Shown here: piece after piece, positions 1 to 12,783 of the stretch
How positions within the stretch are numbered: the stretch's first letter is position 1
How the letters are laid out: every line of letters begins with the position of its first letter
Assembly: GCA_017623475.1 (NCBI GenBank)
Contig: JAGAPC010000021.1
Coordinates: 1 to 40,417, forward strand
Length of the DNA stretch: 40,417 nt
Origin: Clostridia bacterium
GTDB lineage: Bacteria > Bacillota > Clostridia > Oscillospirales > UBA644
Direction of reading: 5' to 3'
Notes under the pieces: model-generated
What the model was told of the DNA's origin: nothing
Database searches by the model: none
What the model saw: only the letters and a program-made list of their open reading frames with translations
Position numbers and translations under genes: made by a program

Positions 1-1194
1 CGCCCCAATCTCTTTTTCCGTTGCTTGATTCGGGTGCTGTCGATCCCCGCGTTGTGGAAGGCAAAATTCTCCTATACTACCGAGCGTATGGATCAGGCAG
101 GGGACGGCCCTTGGCTGATTTTGATGAACCATTCCTGTTTTTTGGATCTCAAAATTGCTTATAAAATCTTTTTCCCAAAGCCCTTTTGCGTGGTTTCCAC
201 CACCGACGGCTTCGTGGGGATCCCCTGGCTGATGCGTTGGATCGGCTGCATCCCCACCCAAAAATTCGTCTCGGATCTGACCTTGATTCGGGATATTTTA
301 AACGCCGTCAAAACCAAAAACACCAGCGTTCTCATGTATCCCGAAGCCGGTTATTCCTTTGACGGAACGGCAACGCCCCTACCTCGGAAATTAGGCGTCC
401 TGCTGAAAAAATTGGACGTCCCCGTGGTTTCGGTCATTACCCAAGGCGCGTTTCATCGGGATCCCCTTTATAATTGCCTGCAAAAACGCAAGGTCAAGGT
501 TTCCGCAACGGTCAAATGTCTGTTGACGCAGGAGGAGATCCGCCAAAAATCCGTCGAGGAATTGGATCAGATTTTGGACGAAGCCTTTACCTTTGACAGC
601 TTCAAATGGCAACAGAAAAACAATATTAAAATCGACGAGCCTTTTCGGGCGGACGGGTTGCACCGCATCTTGTATCAATGTCCTCACTGTGGTGTGGAAG
701 GGCAGATGGAAGGCAAAGGAATTCATCTGACCTGTCATGCCTGTGGCAAGAAGTACGAGTTGACTCCCTACGGAAAACTTTCCGCCTTGGAAGGGGAGAC
801 CGAATTCGACCACATTCCCGACTGGTATCAGTGGCAGCGTCAACAAGTAAAACAACAAATCGAATCCGGAGAATATTCCCTTGATACTCCGGTAAAAATC
901 GGTGTTCTTGTCGACCATAAAGCCCTTTACATGGTAGGCGACGGACGACTCGTTCACAACGCCGATGGCTTCACCCTGACCGGCTGCGACGGGAAATTGA
1001 ATTACTCTCAACCCCCCATCACGTCTTATACCCTCAACGCAGATTATTATTGGTATGAGATCGGCGACATCATCTCCATCGGCGACCGGAATACCCTCTA
1101 CTATTGCTTCCCCCAAGACCCCAAAGTTTCGGTCACCAAAGCCCGCCTCGCCACCGAAGAATTATACAAAATGACAAAATTGAAAAAACAATAA
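1..1194 (+). CDS. PlsC-like lysophospholipid acyltransferase with C-terminal zinc ribbon (5' truncated)
   Basis: The reading frame is open from the first base of the window, so the true start lies upstream; internal TTG at 25 and ATG at 88 are only fallback starts. Counting from the TTG at 25, the acyltransferase signature NHSCFLD (His36, Asp41) is followed by a PEAG block near residue 106, the usual order in 1-acyl-glycerol-3-phosphate acyltransferases, which transfer acyl chains onto lysophospholipids at the inner membrane face. An unusual extra is a C-terminal region with CPHC and CHAC pairs about 17 residues apart, which looks like a zinc ribbon, followed by about 150 residues I do not recognise. 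The lipid acyltransferase fold is well supported; the exact acceptor is not. The gene ends before a strong terminator. Confidence 0.8.
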   Translation, partial: RPNLFFRCLIRVLSIPALWKAKFSYTTERMDQAGDGPWLILMNHSCFLDLKIAYKIFFPKPFCVVSTTDGFVGIPWLMRWIGCIPTQKFVSDLTLIRDILNAVKTKNTSVLMYPEAGYSFDGTATPLPRKLGVLLKKLDVPVVSVITQGAFHRDPLYNCLQKRKVKVSATVKCLLTQEEIRQKSVEELDQILDEAFTFDSFKWQQKNNIKIDEPFRADGLHRILYQCPHCGVEGQMEGKGIHLTCHACGKKYELTPYGKLSALEGETEFDHIPDWYQWQRQQVKQQIESGEYSLDTPVKIGVLVDHKALYMVGDGRLVHNADGFTLTGCDGKLNYSQPPITSYTLNADYYWYEIGDIISIGDRNTLYYCFPQDPKVSVTKARLATEELYKMTKLKKQ

Positions 1195-1211
1195 TTCTAT
1201 AGAGATTTTTC

Positions 1212-1248
1212 TCCCCTTGTAGCATGTTGCTCCAAGGGGATTTTTTTT
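1212..1248 (+). terminator. Intrinsic terminator after the acyltransferase gene
   Basis: An 8-bp stem (1212-1219 with 1233-1240, core CCCCTTG/CAAGGGG) is followed by a run of eight T. It separates the acyltransferase from the next promoter. Confidence 0.85.
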
Positions 1249-1262
1249 CTTTTACTGTCCTA

Positions 1263-1291
1263 TTGACATTTTAGTTCACTTTTGGTATAAT
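1263..1291 (+). promoter_or_regulatory. Consensus SigA promoter
   Basis: TTGACA at 1263-1268 and TATAAT at 1286-1291 have exactly 17 bp between them, a perfect housekeeping promoter. The expected transcription start, about 1298, falls at the 5' base of the long hairpin described next. Confidence 0.9.
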
Positions 1292-1297
1292 ATTCTT

Positions 1298-1447
1298 GCG
1301 ACATAATTTTATATTTTCATGCACAGGTGTGGGTTTTCTTTTGCGAAAACACACGCTCCTATTTCCTATACTTGTGTATGAAATAAAATTGTGTCGCAAC
1401 AATGGAGTGGTGGTTTTCTGTGCACCGCTTCGGCGGTGCATTTTTTT
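1298..1447 (+). ncRNA. Structured RNA ending in its own terminator (small RNA or attenuator leader)
   Basis: The predicted transcript begins with TTGCGACA (hairpin base from 1296), whose strand pairs with 1372-1399 to form an imperfect helix of about 27 bp with a 3-nt bulge. An apical hairpin pairs 1333-1338 with 1345-1350. Just downstream, 1421-1428 and 1433-1440 form an 8-bp stem with a UUCG loop, followed by seven T: a textbook terminator, placed before the ribosome binding site of the collagen-like gene. GTGGTG at 1407-1412 could pair with CACCGC at 1423-1428 and block the terminator, so attenuation is possible. A stand-alone RNA of about 150 nt with 6S-like architecture is the alternative. 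I match it to no known family. Confidence 0.5.
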
Positions 1448-1481
1448 ATGCTCTGCAAGTGTAAAATAGGAGGTAAAACAG

Positions 1482-5966
<4,485 letters not shown>

Positions 5967-6020
5967 TATAATATATTGATATTTCTTTAAGGCAAGTTTT
6001 AATAAGTAAGGGGGTGTACT

Positions 6021-6242
6021 ATGTTTATTTTAGCATTGAGCGACAACGGCAGAGTTTATGCTTATAATGAGCAAAAGCAGGAGTGTCTAAATGTTTGTGG
6101 AGAGTTGCAAGGATATACATGTGAAACTGTAGCGGTAAAACAAGGAGAGAATATATTTATTTATGGCACAAACGGACAAAAGATTGCACAATATCCCAAA
6201 GATTTTATAGATTTAAGTAATGTAGTAGGCATAATTTTATAA
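6021..6242 (+). CDS. Small protein of unknown function (73 aa)
   Basis: The ATG lies 6 nt after an AAGGGGG ribosome binding site (6008-6014). The product has no clear membrane segment; it contains two short beta-rich stretches (LALSDNGRVYAY, NIFIYGTNGQKIA) and two cysteines. I do not recognise a family. It sits 54 bp after the collagen/BspA gene, has the same AT-rich composition and no obvious promoter, so it is probably co-transcribed and may have arrived with the 3' part of that gene. Coding is plausible from the ribosome binding site but not proven. Confidence 0.55.
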   Translation: MFILALSDNGRVYAYNEQKQECLNVCGELQGYTCETVAVKQGENIFIYGTNGQKIAQYPKDFIDLSNVVGIIL

Positions 6243-6368
6243 TTTTCATCTTGAATTAAAACATATTTTTGTGTTGATAAATTTTTGAGAATTATACTAC
6301 TTTCATTTCCTGAAATTCATATATTATCAGATTGCAAAACTTGCAACGCTAAACGACGAATGATAGAG

Positions 6369-6397
6369 AAGGCACCCCACTGGGGTGCCTTCTTCTT
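6369..6397. terminator. Bidirectional terminator between convergent genes
   Basis: A 10-bp stem (6369-6378 with 6382-6391, core GGCACCCC/GGGGTGCC) lies between the small plus-strand ORF and typA on the minus strand. The T-rich flank is modest on both sides. The stretch 6243-6368 is AT-rich with nothing else recognised. Confidence 0.7.
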
Positions 6398-6405
6398 ATA
6401 TATTC

Positions 6406-8232
6406 TTATTGCTTTTTGTCTTTCATGAAGTTCTTCATGCGAACCGAGTGGTCCAAGATCCGCTTCCGCAGGCGGATGTTTTTGGGGGTTACCTCCACCA
6501 GCTCGTCGTCGGCGATGAATTCCAGGGATTGCTCCAAACTCAAAATTCTGGGAGGAACGAGGCGCAACGCTTCGTCTTTTCCTGCCGAGCGAATGGCGGT
6601 CATGTGCTTTTTCTTGCACACGTTAACCACGATGTCGTTCTGCCGACTGGCTTCTCCGACCACCATACCGCCGTACACCTCCACCCCCGAACCTATGAAC
6701 ATTGCCCCGGAATCCTGGGAATAAAACATCCCGTAATTGGTGGTGTCTCCGGTCTCGTACGCAACCAAAGAGCCGTTGAGACGGCGGGGAATATCCCCCT
6801 TGAAGGGAGCGTAAGAATCGAAGATCGAGCTCATGATCCCTTCGCCCCTCGTGTCGGTCATAAATTCACTCCGATAGCCGAACAACCCCCGCGCCGGAAC
6901 GATAAATTCCAACCGGGTACGGTCGCCTACCTGGGTCATGGAGGTCAATTCGCCCTTGCGGTAGCCCATCTTTTCCATGACCGCCCCCACGGAATCCGCA
7001 GGAACGTCAACCACAAGCCGTTCCATCGGCTCGGAGAGAACGCCGTCAATTTCTTTATACAATACCTTCGGGGTGCTGACCTGGAACTCAAACCCCTCCC
7101 GGCGCATATTTTCGATCAGGATGGAAAGGTGCATTTCCCCCCGTCCACAAACCTTGAACGCCTCGGTGGAATCGGTATCGCTGACCCGCAACGAAACGTC
7201 CTTCAGCAATTCCTTATACAGTCTCGCCCGAAGATTTCGGGACGTGACGTATTTTCCTTCCCGACCGGCAAAGGGAGAATCGTTGACCATAAAGGTCATT
7301 TCCATCGTCGGCTCGGAAATTTTGACGAAGGGCAGCGGCTCTACCGCGTCGGGAGCGCAGATGGTATCTCCGATGGTAACGCTTTCAATCCCCGAAACGC
7401 AGACCACGTCTCCCGGCTTTGCTTCGGTACAGGGAACACGGTTCAACCCTTCGAACTGATACATAGAGACGATTCTTGCCTTGGAGTTGGGGCGCGAGCC
7501 GTGATAATCGCACAACACCACGTCCTGGTTAACCTTCATAATCCCGCGCTCTACCCGACCGATGGCGATCCGCCCTACGTATTCGTTATAGTCGATGGAC
7601 GAAACCAACATCTGCAACGGAGCGTTATCTTCCCCTTGGGGCGGATCAAAATAATCTACGATCGCGTCCAAAAGAGGCTTAAAATCTTTCATCTCCGCAT
7701 CGGGAGAAAGACCGGCAACCCCGGTACGACCGGAAGCGAAAATTACCGGAGAATCCAACTGTTCGTCGGTGGCGTCCAGATCCATCAACAGTTCCAACAC
7801 TTCGTCCACAACTTCGGTAGGACGGGCGTCGGGACGGTCCACCTTATTGACTACAACGATGACTTTATGCCCCAATTCCAATGCTTTTTGAAGCACGAAC
7901 CGGGTTTGAGGCATGGGACCTTCAAAGGCATCAACCAGCAACAAAACGCCGTTGACCATCTTCAAAATCCGTTCCACCTCGCCGCCGAAGTCTGCGTGCC
8001 CCGGGGTGTCAACGATGTTGATTTTGGTATCTTTGTATTTTACCGCCGTATTTTTTGCAAGGATGGTAATGCCCCGTTCCCGCTCGATGGCGTTGGAGTC
8101 CATTACCCGGTCGTTTACTTCCTGATTTTCACGGAAAACGCCGCCTTGCTTCAGCATTTCATCGACCAGGGTGGTTTTGCCGTGGTCAACGTGGGCAATA
8201 ATGGCGATATTTCTTAAATCTTCACGGATCAT
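6406..8232 (-). CDS. typA: Ribosome-associated translational GTPase TypA/BipA
   Basis: A 608-residue protein of normal length for TypA/BipA. GTPase motifs are intact: G1 AHVDHGKTT (residues 13-21), G3 [14 protein letters not shown] and G4 [10 protein letters not shown]. The EF-G-like domains and the TypA-specific C-terminal domain follow. TypA binds the 70S ribosome and acts in stress adaptation and ribosome assembly in other bacteria. The ATG at 8232 has a purine-rich GGAAGGAAG sequence just upstream and lies about 45 nt from a good promoter. The gene appears to be monocistronic. Confidence 0.97.
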   Translation of the reverse strand: MIREDLRNIAIIAHVDHGKTTLVDEMLKQGGVFRENQEVNDRVMDSNAIERERGITILAKNTAVKYKDTKINIVDTPGHADFGGEVERILKMVNGVLLLVDAFEGPMPQTRFVLQKALELGHKVIVVVNKVDRPDARPTEVVDEVLELLMDLDATDEQLDSPVIFASGRTGVAGLSPDAEMKDFKPLLDAIVDYFDPPQGEDNAPLQMLVSSIDYNEYVGRIAIGRVERGIMKVNQDVVLCDYHGSRPNSKARIVSMYQFEGLNRVPCTEAKPGDVVCVSGIESVTIGDTICAPDAVEPLPFVKISEPTMEMTFMVNDSPFAGREGKYVTSRNLRARLYKELLKDVSLRVSDTDSTEAFKVCGRGEMHLSILIENMRREGFEFQVSTPKVLYKEIDGVLSEPMERLVVDVPADSVGAVMEKMGYRKGELTSMTQVGDRTRLEFIVPARGLFGYRSEFMTDTRGEGIMSSIFDSYAPFKGDIPRRLNGSLVAYETGDTTNYGMFYSQDSGAMFIGSGVEVYGGMVVGEASRQNDIVVNVCKKKHMTAIRSAGKDEALRLVPPRILSLEQSLEFIADDELVEVTPKNIRLRKRILDHSVRMKNFMKDKKQ

Positions 8233-8277
8233 GGAACTTCTTCCTTCCTGTGTATGAAATCTATATTACAACCATAT

Positions 8278-8306
8278 ATTATACCGCAACTTCCGCAAAA
8301 AATCAA
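8278..8306 (-). promoter_or_regulatory. Promoter of typA
   Basis: On the minus strand TTGATT (8301-8306) and TATAAT (8278-8283) are 17 bp apart. Confidence 0.8.
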
Positions 8307-8335
8307 TACCGTTTGAAAAAAATTCCGCTTTTTGT

Positions 8336-8372
8336 AGAAAAAGCATGAGATCGGAGAGCCTTCTCCGATCTC
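8336..8372 (-). terminator. Terminator of the cation transporter gene
   Basis: A perfect 11-bp inverted repeat (8347-8357 with 8362-8372, GAGATCGGAGA) with a 4-nt loop starts 6 bp beyond the stop codon and is followed on the minus strand by a short CTTTTTC tract. Confidence 0.75.
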
Positions 8373-8378
8373 GAATTA

Positions 8379-9545
8379 TTACGTATAGCTTCGGTCGATC
8401 TGGACGACGCCGCGCACCGATTCGTGCTTTTCCGCAATCAGCGCCCGAATCCTTTCCTTCGCTTCCCCTTCGCTCATATTACTGTCATAGGGGAGCACCG
8501 CGTCGAAGATCACGTTGGTGTGGGTTGGACCCGGAACGGCGCGGAAATCGTGGATGGTGATGTTGGGGTGAATCTCTTTCACTTCTTCGGAAATTGCCTT
8601 TCTCAATGCGACAATTTCTTCGTTTGTGGTTACGATGGGATCCATGTGGATGACCGCGATGCACCCCAACTGTTCCGCAATTTCCTGCTCGATGTTGTCG
8701 ATCATATCGTGGGCGTCCCACAAATTGGCGTCGGCGGGGATTTCCGCGTGGAGGGAAACGATCTTCCGCCCCGGTCCGTAATCGTTGACGATCAGATCGT
8801 GGATGCCGGCAACCTCCTCGTGCTCCATAACGATCCGTTCAATTTCCCGGACGAATTCCGGCTCAGGCGGTTGCCCCAGCAGGGGAGAGATGGTCTCTTT
8901 GGCAGAGCGAAACCCGGCGATAAAAATCATAATCGCCACCGCCGCCCCGCAATATCCGTCGATATTATATCCGGTAAAATGCCCCACCACCGTGGCAAGC
9001 AGTACCACCGCCGTGGCAACGGCGTCTCCCAACGAGTCGGTCATGGTTGCCATCATCGCCCCGGAATGGATTTTCTTGCCCACGGAACGGTTGTAAACTC
9101 CCATGTAAATTTTAACGCCGATGGAAGCAATCAAAATCCCCACGGTCAGCCAATGAAAGGTAACCGCCTCCGGGTTTAAGATCTTTTCCAGGGAGGATTT
9201 CCCCAATTCAAAGCCCATCAACAAGATCAATAGGGAAACCAAAAGCCCAGAAATATACTCAAACCGTCCGTGGCCGAAGGGGTGCTGGGGATCGGGCTTT
9301 TGCCCTGCCAGCCGAAATCCCACCAGCGTGATGAGAGAAGAACCGGCGTCGGATAGGTTGTTGAAGGCGTCTGCCGTAATGGCGATGGAGCCGGAAAGCA
9401 GCCCTGCAAGCAGCTTTCCGCAAAAGAGCATCAGATTCAGTACGATCCCTAAAATTCCGCATAATACCCCGTATTTTTGCCGCACGTCGGGGTTAGAGAG
9501 ATCGTCTCGGTTTTGAATGAACCATTTGGATAAAAGCGATACCAT
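8379..9545 (-). CDS. Cation diffusion facilitator (CDF) family metal exporter
   Basis: 388 residues. The family layout is clear: about six membrane segments, the first metal site DAFNNLSD in TM2, the HPFGHGR loop, a second site in TMTDSLGDA, and a C-terminal cytoplasmic regulatory domain rich in His and Asp. CDF proteins exchange divalent metals (Zn, Mn, Fe, Cd, Co) for protons; which metal is not readable here. The start at 9545 is chosen because an AAGGAAGG site lies 8 nt upstream and the promoter at 9571-9599 lies inside any longer reading frame, which rules out the upstream start at 9641. Confidence 0.92.
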   Translation of the reverse strand: MVSLLSKWFIQNRDDLSNPDVRQKYGVLCGILGIVLNLMLFCGKLLAGLLSGSIAITADAFNNLSDAGSSLITLVGFRLAGQKPDPQHPFGHGRFEYISGLLVSLLILLMGFELGKSSLEKILNPEAVTFHWLTVGILIASIGVKIYMGVYNRSVGKKIHSGAMMATMTDSLGDAVATAVVLLATVVGHFTGYNIDGYCGAAVAIMIFIAGFRSAKETISPLLGQPPEPEFVREIERIVMEHEEVAGIHDLIVNDYGPGRKIVSLHAEIPADANLWDAHDMIDNIEQEIAEQLGCIAVIHMDPIVTTNEEIVALRKAISEEVKEIHPNITIHDFRAVPGPTHTNVIFDAVLPYDSNMSEGEAKERIRALIAEKHESVRGVVQIDRSYT

Positions 9546-9570
9546 AACGTAACCTTCCTTTCGTGGGGAT

Positions 9571-9599
9571 AGTATAACACGAATCCCGATTTTTGTCAA
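9571..9599 (-). promoter_or_regulatory. Promoter of the CDF transporter
   Basis: TTGACA (9594-9599) and TATACT (9571-9576) are 17 bp apart on the minus strand, giving a start about 20 nt before the ATG. Confidence 0.85.
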
Positions 9600-9753
9600 G
9601 ATTTGCCTCCGTAATTTTCTCTCTTCCGCATTCGTCTTCATCCCTCCCTCTTCGGGGGAATCTTCTGACGAAAACCGAATCCGGTGTCGAGGTTTTGCGG
9701 ACGGTGGAGAATCGTTCCTTCACCGTTTGCTAAAATCCGCAAAAATACCGTTG

Positions 9754-9759
9754 TATAAT
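9754..9759 (+). promoter_or_regulatory. Possible -10 box of the ParB-like gene
   Basis: TATAAT lies 64 bp before the ParB-like start, but I see no convincing -35 at 16-18 bp spacing, so this promoter is weak or depends on an activator. Nothing else is recognised in 9600-9753. Confidence 0.35.
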
Positions 9760-9823
9760 GATTCTACGCCAACGACGGCGATCAAATGACACACAACGTA
9801 AAAAACGTCAAGGAGGTTAAAAA

Positions 9824-10624
9824 ATGTATCGTTTTACGGGAAAAATTTATCGGGAAATCGCAACGTCCGCCCTCACCGTGCAAAAAAAGATGCGAAGCCG
9901 TGTGGACGAAAGCTCCCTGGACGGATTATGTGAAAATATCCGACAGGTCGGGATGGTTCATCCCATCACCGTCCGTTACTGCGGCGAGGGAAAATACGAG
10001 ATCGTTTCCGGGGTGCGCCGTTATCTTGCGGCGATCCGTCTTCAGATGGACAAGATCCCCTGCATCGTCACCGATTTTAATCGGGGAGAGGCGGCGCTTT
10101 TGTCTCTGTCGGAAAATCTGCAACGGAAAAATCTCAACTATTTCGAAGAGGCGGAGGGAATGCTTCGGGTTACGGAGCTTTTGGGGGTAACCCAGGATCA
10201 GCTGGCGCAGAAATTGGGCAAAAGCCAATCCGCAGTCGCCAATAAAATGCGTCTTTTGCAGTTGTCTCCCTATTTGCGGGATACCCTGCTGTCCGCCCAA
10301 CTTTCGGAGCGTCACGCACGGGCGTTGCTTTCTGTGGATGGGGAGACGTTGCGCCGCAAGGTGTTGCGTACCACCGTGGATCGGGGATATCGGGTGGCGC
10401 AAATGGAGGCTTATATCGAAAAGCTCAAGGCAGAGCCCAAGGAAAAGCCCAAAAAAGGGGAGAAGAAGGACAATTTCTGCAAGGGATTTTGTCGGGATCT
10501 GCGGTTGTATCTCAATTCCATCAACCGCACGGTAAATCTGATGAAAAATTCCGGCTTTGAAACCCATTGTGAGACCTCGGAGGAGGACACCAAAATTATC
10601 TACCGCATCGAGATCTCCAAGTAA
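9824..10624 (+). CDS. ParB/Noc-like DNA-binding protein
   Basis: 266 residues with a strong AAGGAGG (9810-9816) before the ATG. The ParB order is visible: an N-terminal CTPase-type domain with IVSGVRRYLAA (the GERRxRA-type box), the ENLQRKNLNYFEEAEG block (ENIQR-type box), and a helix-turn-helix around LAQKLGKSQSAVANKMRLLQL. ParB-family proteins load on parS-like sites as CTP-driven clamps; Noc is the Firmicutes paralogue linking nucleoid and division site. No parA lies beside it, so a Noc-like or orphan role is more likely than plasmid-type partitioning. I see no obvious parS palindrome nearby. Confidence 0.82.
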   Translation: MYRFTGKIYREIATSALTVQKKMRSRVDESSLDGLCENIRQVGMVHPITVRYCGEGKYEIVSGVRRYLAAIRLQMDKIPCIVTDFNRGEAALLSLSENLQRKNLNYFEEAEGMLRVTELLGVTQDQLAQKLGKSQSAVANKMRLLQLSPYLRDTLLSAQLSERHARALLSVDGETLRRKVLRTTVDRGYRVAQMEAYIEKLKAEPKEKPKKGEKKDNFCKGFCRDLRLYLNSINRTVNLMKNSGFETHCETSEEDTKIIYRIEISK

Positions 10625-10996
10625 TCAGGGCAGAATCAGTCCCAATTCGTCGTATAAGATCACCCGAAAGGTTCGCAGAAGCTTTTCCGCGTCTTGGGGC
10701 AGCATATTTAACTCCAACGCCGCCTGTACCTCCGTGTGGGTCTTGGACCAATAGACCATCTGCAGCAGGTCGAAAATCTTCTCCCCGTTGGGATACCATA
10801 AAATGCGGTTCATCGCCCCCTCCACCGCCTCACGGTTGAAGATCATCCGCTGATAAATCCGATCGGTGTTGATCCGCGGGTCGGAGGTTGGCATTTCGCT
10901 CAACCGCTTCAGGGCTTTTTCGAATTTGTCGTGGGGGTATTCTTCAATGACCCTCTCCAAGTATTTGTTACAGCAATATTTTCTTGCGCCTGCCAT
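10625..10996 (-). CDS. Small basic protein of unknown function
   Basis: 123 residues from the ATG at 10996, which follows a GAGGGG site; a longer TTG start at 11008 is less likely. The product is helical, with a basic Cys-containing N-terminus (MAGARKYCCNKYLERVI). Its second half (about 65-115) could form a sigma-region-4-like helix-turn-helix, resembling in general shape small phage-type transcription activators; this is only a suggestion. It is convergent with the ParB-like gene, and the two stop codons directly abut (10622-10624 and 10625-10627) with no spacer. Confidence 0.6.
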   Translation of the reverse strand: MAGARKYCCNKYLERVIEEYPHDKFEKALKRLSEMPTSDPRINTDRIYQRMIFNREAVEGAMNRILWYPNGEKIFDLLQMVYWSKTHTEVQAALELNMLPQDAEKLLRTFRVILYDELGLILP

Positions 10997-11009
10997 AATT
11001 CCCCTCAAA

Positions 11010-11058
11010 AAGAAAAAGAGTTATAGTGAATCGTTCAAATTCATTATAACTCTTTTTT
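11010..11058. terminator. Bidirectional terminator upstream of the small unknown gene
   Basis: A 13-bp stem (11018-11030 with 11040-11052) has TTTTTT on the plus side and CTTTTTCTTTTT on the minus side. It can end tsaD transcription on the minus strand. The one wobble pair reads G-U on the plus strand and C-A on the minus strand, so it folds better as a plus-strand terminator, that is, for ParB-like gene read-through. Confidence 0.75.
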
Positions 11059-11110
11059 GTGTCCTATGTTTTACATCTGTCGAACATTTTATCGAACAAA
11101 CATTCGAACA

Positions 11111-12109
11111 TTACCAAATCGGTTGATCCACAGGCATGGTGGCGTAGGCGTTCAGATCGGTCTTTGCGGTGTTGCCCGCCAAATATTCGTAATATCCCTG
11201 GGATGCGATCATCGCCGCGTTATCTCCGCACAAATCGGGGCGGGGGAGATACAGTTCAACGCCGTTTCGTTCACATTCCTTTTGCATCATTTCCCGCAAA
11301 TTGCGGTTTGCCGAAACGCCTCCTGCCAAAACCAGACGGTGCGTGGTGTTTTTCGCCGCAAGAACGCTCTTTTCGGTCAAAACCGAGCAGACCGCCTTCG
11401 TAAAGGACGCGGCAAGATCCGGCGCGTTGATCTCTTCCCCCCGCTGCTTTGCGGTATGGGCGTAGTTGACCACCGCCGTCTTTACCCCGGAAAAGCTGAA
11501 ATCGTAGGGAGCGTCCTTGAAGTGGACTTGGGGAAATACGATTGCGTCGGGATTTCCCGTTTCCGCCGCCTTTTGGATCTTCGGTCCGCCGGGGTATCCC
11601 AAATTTAGGATCCGTGCGGATTTGTCAAAGGCTTCCCCCGCGGCGTCGTCCCTCGTTTTTCCCAAAATTTCATATTCCGTATAGGATTTTACGTGGACGA
11701 TATGGCTATGCCCTCCGGAGGCGATCAACGCCGTAAAGGGCGGCTTTAGGTCGGGATGGGACAGATAATTTGACGCCACGTGTCCCCGCAAATGATGGAC
11801 GGGAATCAAGGGTACGCCCAAGGTAAAGGCAAGGCTTTTCGCGTAATTAACCCCTACGAGCAACGCGCCGATCAAGCCCGGCGCGTAGGTTACGGCAACG
11901 GCGTCGGGGAGCTCCCCCTGCAGCGTCCGTTCCACCAAGGGCTCGATGGCTTCGATATGGCATCTGGAGGCAATTTCCGGCACCACGCCCCCGTATCTTT
12001 CGTGAATGGGGATCTGGGATACGACCTCGTTTCGCAGAATCCTGCGTCCGTCTTCCACCAACGCGGCGGCAGTTTCGTCGCAAGAGCTTTCTATGGCTAA
12101 AATCTTCAT
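11111..12109 (-). CDS. tsaD: tRNA N6-adenosine threonylcarbamoyltransferase TsaD
   Basis: 332 residues, the normal length. Signature features are AIESSCDETA at the N-terminus, the metal-binding HxxxH in VHHLRGH (His106, His110), and the ASGGHSHI block. With TsaB, TsaC and TsaE it makes t6A37 in ANN-reading tRNAs. The start is the ATG at 12109 after AAAGGAA; an upstream in-frame start at 12169 lies inside the promoter and is rejected. The tsaB and tsaE partners are not in this window. Confidence 0.97.
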   Translation of the reverse strand: MKILAIESSCDETAAALVEDGRRILRNEVVSQIPIHERYGGVVPEIASRCHIEAIEPLVERTLQGELPDAVAVTYAPGLIGALLVGVNYAKSLAFTLGVPLIPVHHLRGHVASNYLSHPDLKPPFTALIASGGHSHIVHVKSYTEYEILGKTRDDAAGEAFDKSARILNLGYPGGPKIQKAAETGNPDAIVFPQVHFKDAPYDFSFSGVKTAVVNYAHTAKQRGEEINAPDLAASFTKAVCSVLTEKSVLAAKNTTHRLVLAGGVSANRNLREMMQKECERNGVELYLPRPDLCGDNAAMIASQGYYEYLAGNTAKTDLNAYATMPVDQPIW

Positions 12110-12140
12110 GTTACGTTCCTTTGCTTTCGTTCTGTCTATG

Positions 12141-12169
12141 ATGATAACATATTCTTCGCCCTTTGTCAA
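12141..12169 (-). promoter_or_regulatory. Promoter of tsaD
   Basis: TTGACA (12164-12169) and TATCAT (12141-12146) are 17 bp apart on the minus strand, back to back with the mecA-like promoter. Confidence 0.85.
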
Positions 12170-12173
12170 GTGA

Positions 12174-12203
12174 TTGTCAAAAAACCTTTCAAAAAAATAT
12201 AAT
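12174..12203 (+). promoter_or_regulatory. Promoter of the mecA-like gene
   Basis: TTGTCA (12174-12179) and TATAAT (12198-12203) are 18 bp apart. The -35 boxes of this promoter and the divergent tsaD promoter are only about 4 bp apart, so polymerases should compete for the site. Confidence 0.8.
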
Positions 12204-12233
12204 GGAGTAAGATCGTTTAGGGAGGAGTTTTCC

Positions 12234-12758
12234 GTGCAGATGGAGAAGACGCCCCGGGATGAGGTTCTCGTAATTTTGGATTCTGCCGATCAGGCAGCCT
12301 TTGGAATCCGCTATGCCACCATGTCCTTTTCCGATCTCCGTACCCGAAGATTTTGTGAGCAGATGGCGGTTTTGGTTTGTCTTCGGGAGGGAATCGGCGC
12401 ATCGGGAAGCGTTACGTTGCGTGCCGTGGAAAATGCGGCGGGGGATCTGTTGTTGTATTTTTCTCTTCCCAAGGAAGGAGAGGAGTGTTGCGTGTATTCT
12501 CAAGTAATTGAATTTCCCGACCTGGACGGTCTTCTCGACAGTCGGAACGCCTTTTTGCGGGATCCGGATCTGTGTGCCGAAATTTATTGTTGGCGGGGAA
12601 AATATTATCTTTGGTACGAATTTTACACCTCTCCCGTCCGCTTTGACGATCTTACCTTAACCATGCTGGAATACGGCAAAATCAGCCCCCTTGACCGATC
12701 CTTTCTGACGGAACACGCCACCCTGTTGCCCGACGCCGTTCCGTTGTTTTTGACTTGA
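12234..12758 (+). CDS. MecA-like adaptor protein
   Basis: 174 residues from a GTG at 12234, 6 nt after GGAGGAG; a longer TTG start at 12174 overlaps the -35 box and is rejected. The N-terminal part follows the MecA substrate-binding pattern. The C-terminal part has the MecA landmarks in order: VIEFPDLDGLL, then YCWRGKYYLWYEF, then MLEYGK and FLTEHATLLPDAV. MecA family adaptors hand substrates (for example ComK in Bacillus) to the ClpC unfoldase. The match is by recognised pattern and somewhat divergent, and the substrates here are unknown. Confidence 0.72.
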   Translation: MQMEKTPRDEVLVILDSADQAAFGIRYATMSFSDLRTRRFCEQMAVLVCLREGIGASGSVTLRAVENAAGDLLLYFSLPKEGEECCVYSQVIEFPDLDGLLDSRNAFLRDPDLCAEIYCWRGKYYLWYEFYTSPVRFDDLTLTMLEYGKISPLDRSFLTEHATLLPDAVPLFLT

Positions 12759-12783
12759 CAATCTCCTTTGGGTATGATATAAT
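12755..12783 (+). promoter_or_regulatory. Consensus promoter of the two-component operon
   Basis: TTGACA (12755-12760) overlaps the mecA-like stop codon, and TATAAT (12778-12783) follows after exactly 17 bp. Confidence 0.9.

Noticed and set aside
6385-8217. Plus-strand open frame of 610 codons opposite typA
   Set aside because: Shadow of typA; no ribosome binding site, promoter or family match.
8379-9641. Longer N-terminal start (9641) for the CDF transporter
   Set aside because: The promoter at 9571-9599 lies inside it, and the ribosome binding site is at the 9545 ATG.
9824-10624. A plasmid or phage partition locus
   Set aside because: There is no parA partner, replication gene or obvious parS; a Noc-like chromosomal protein fits better.
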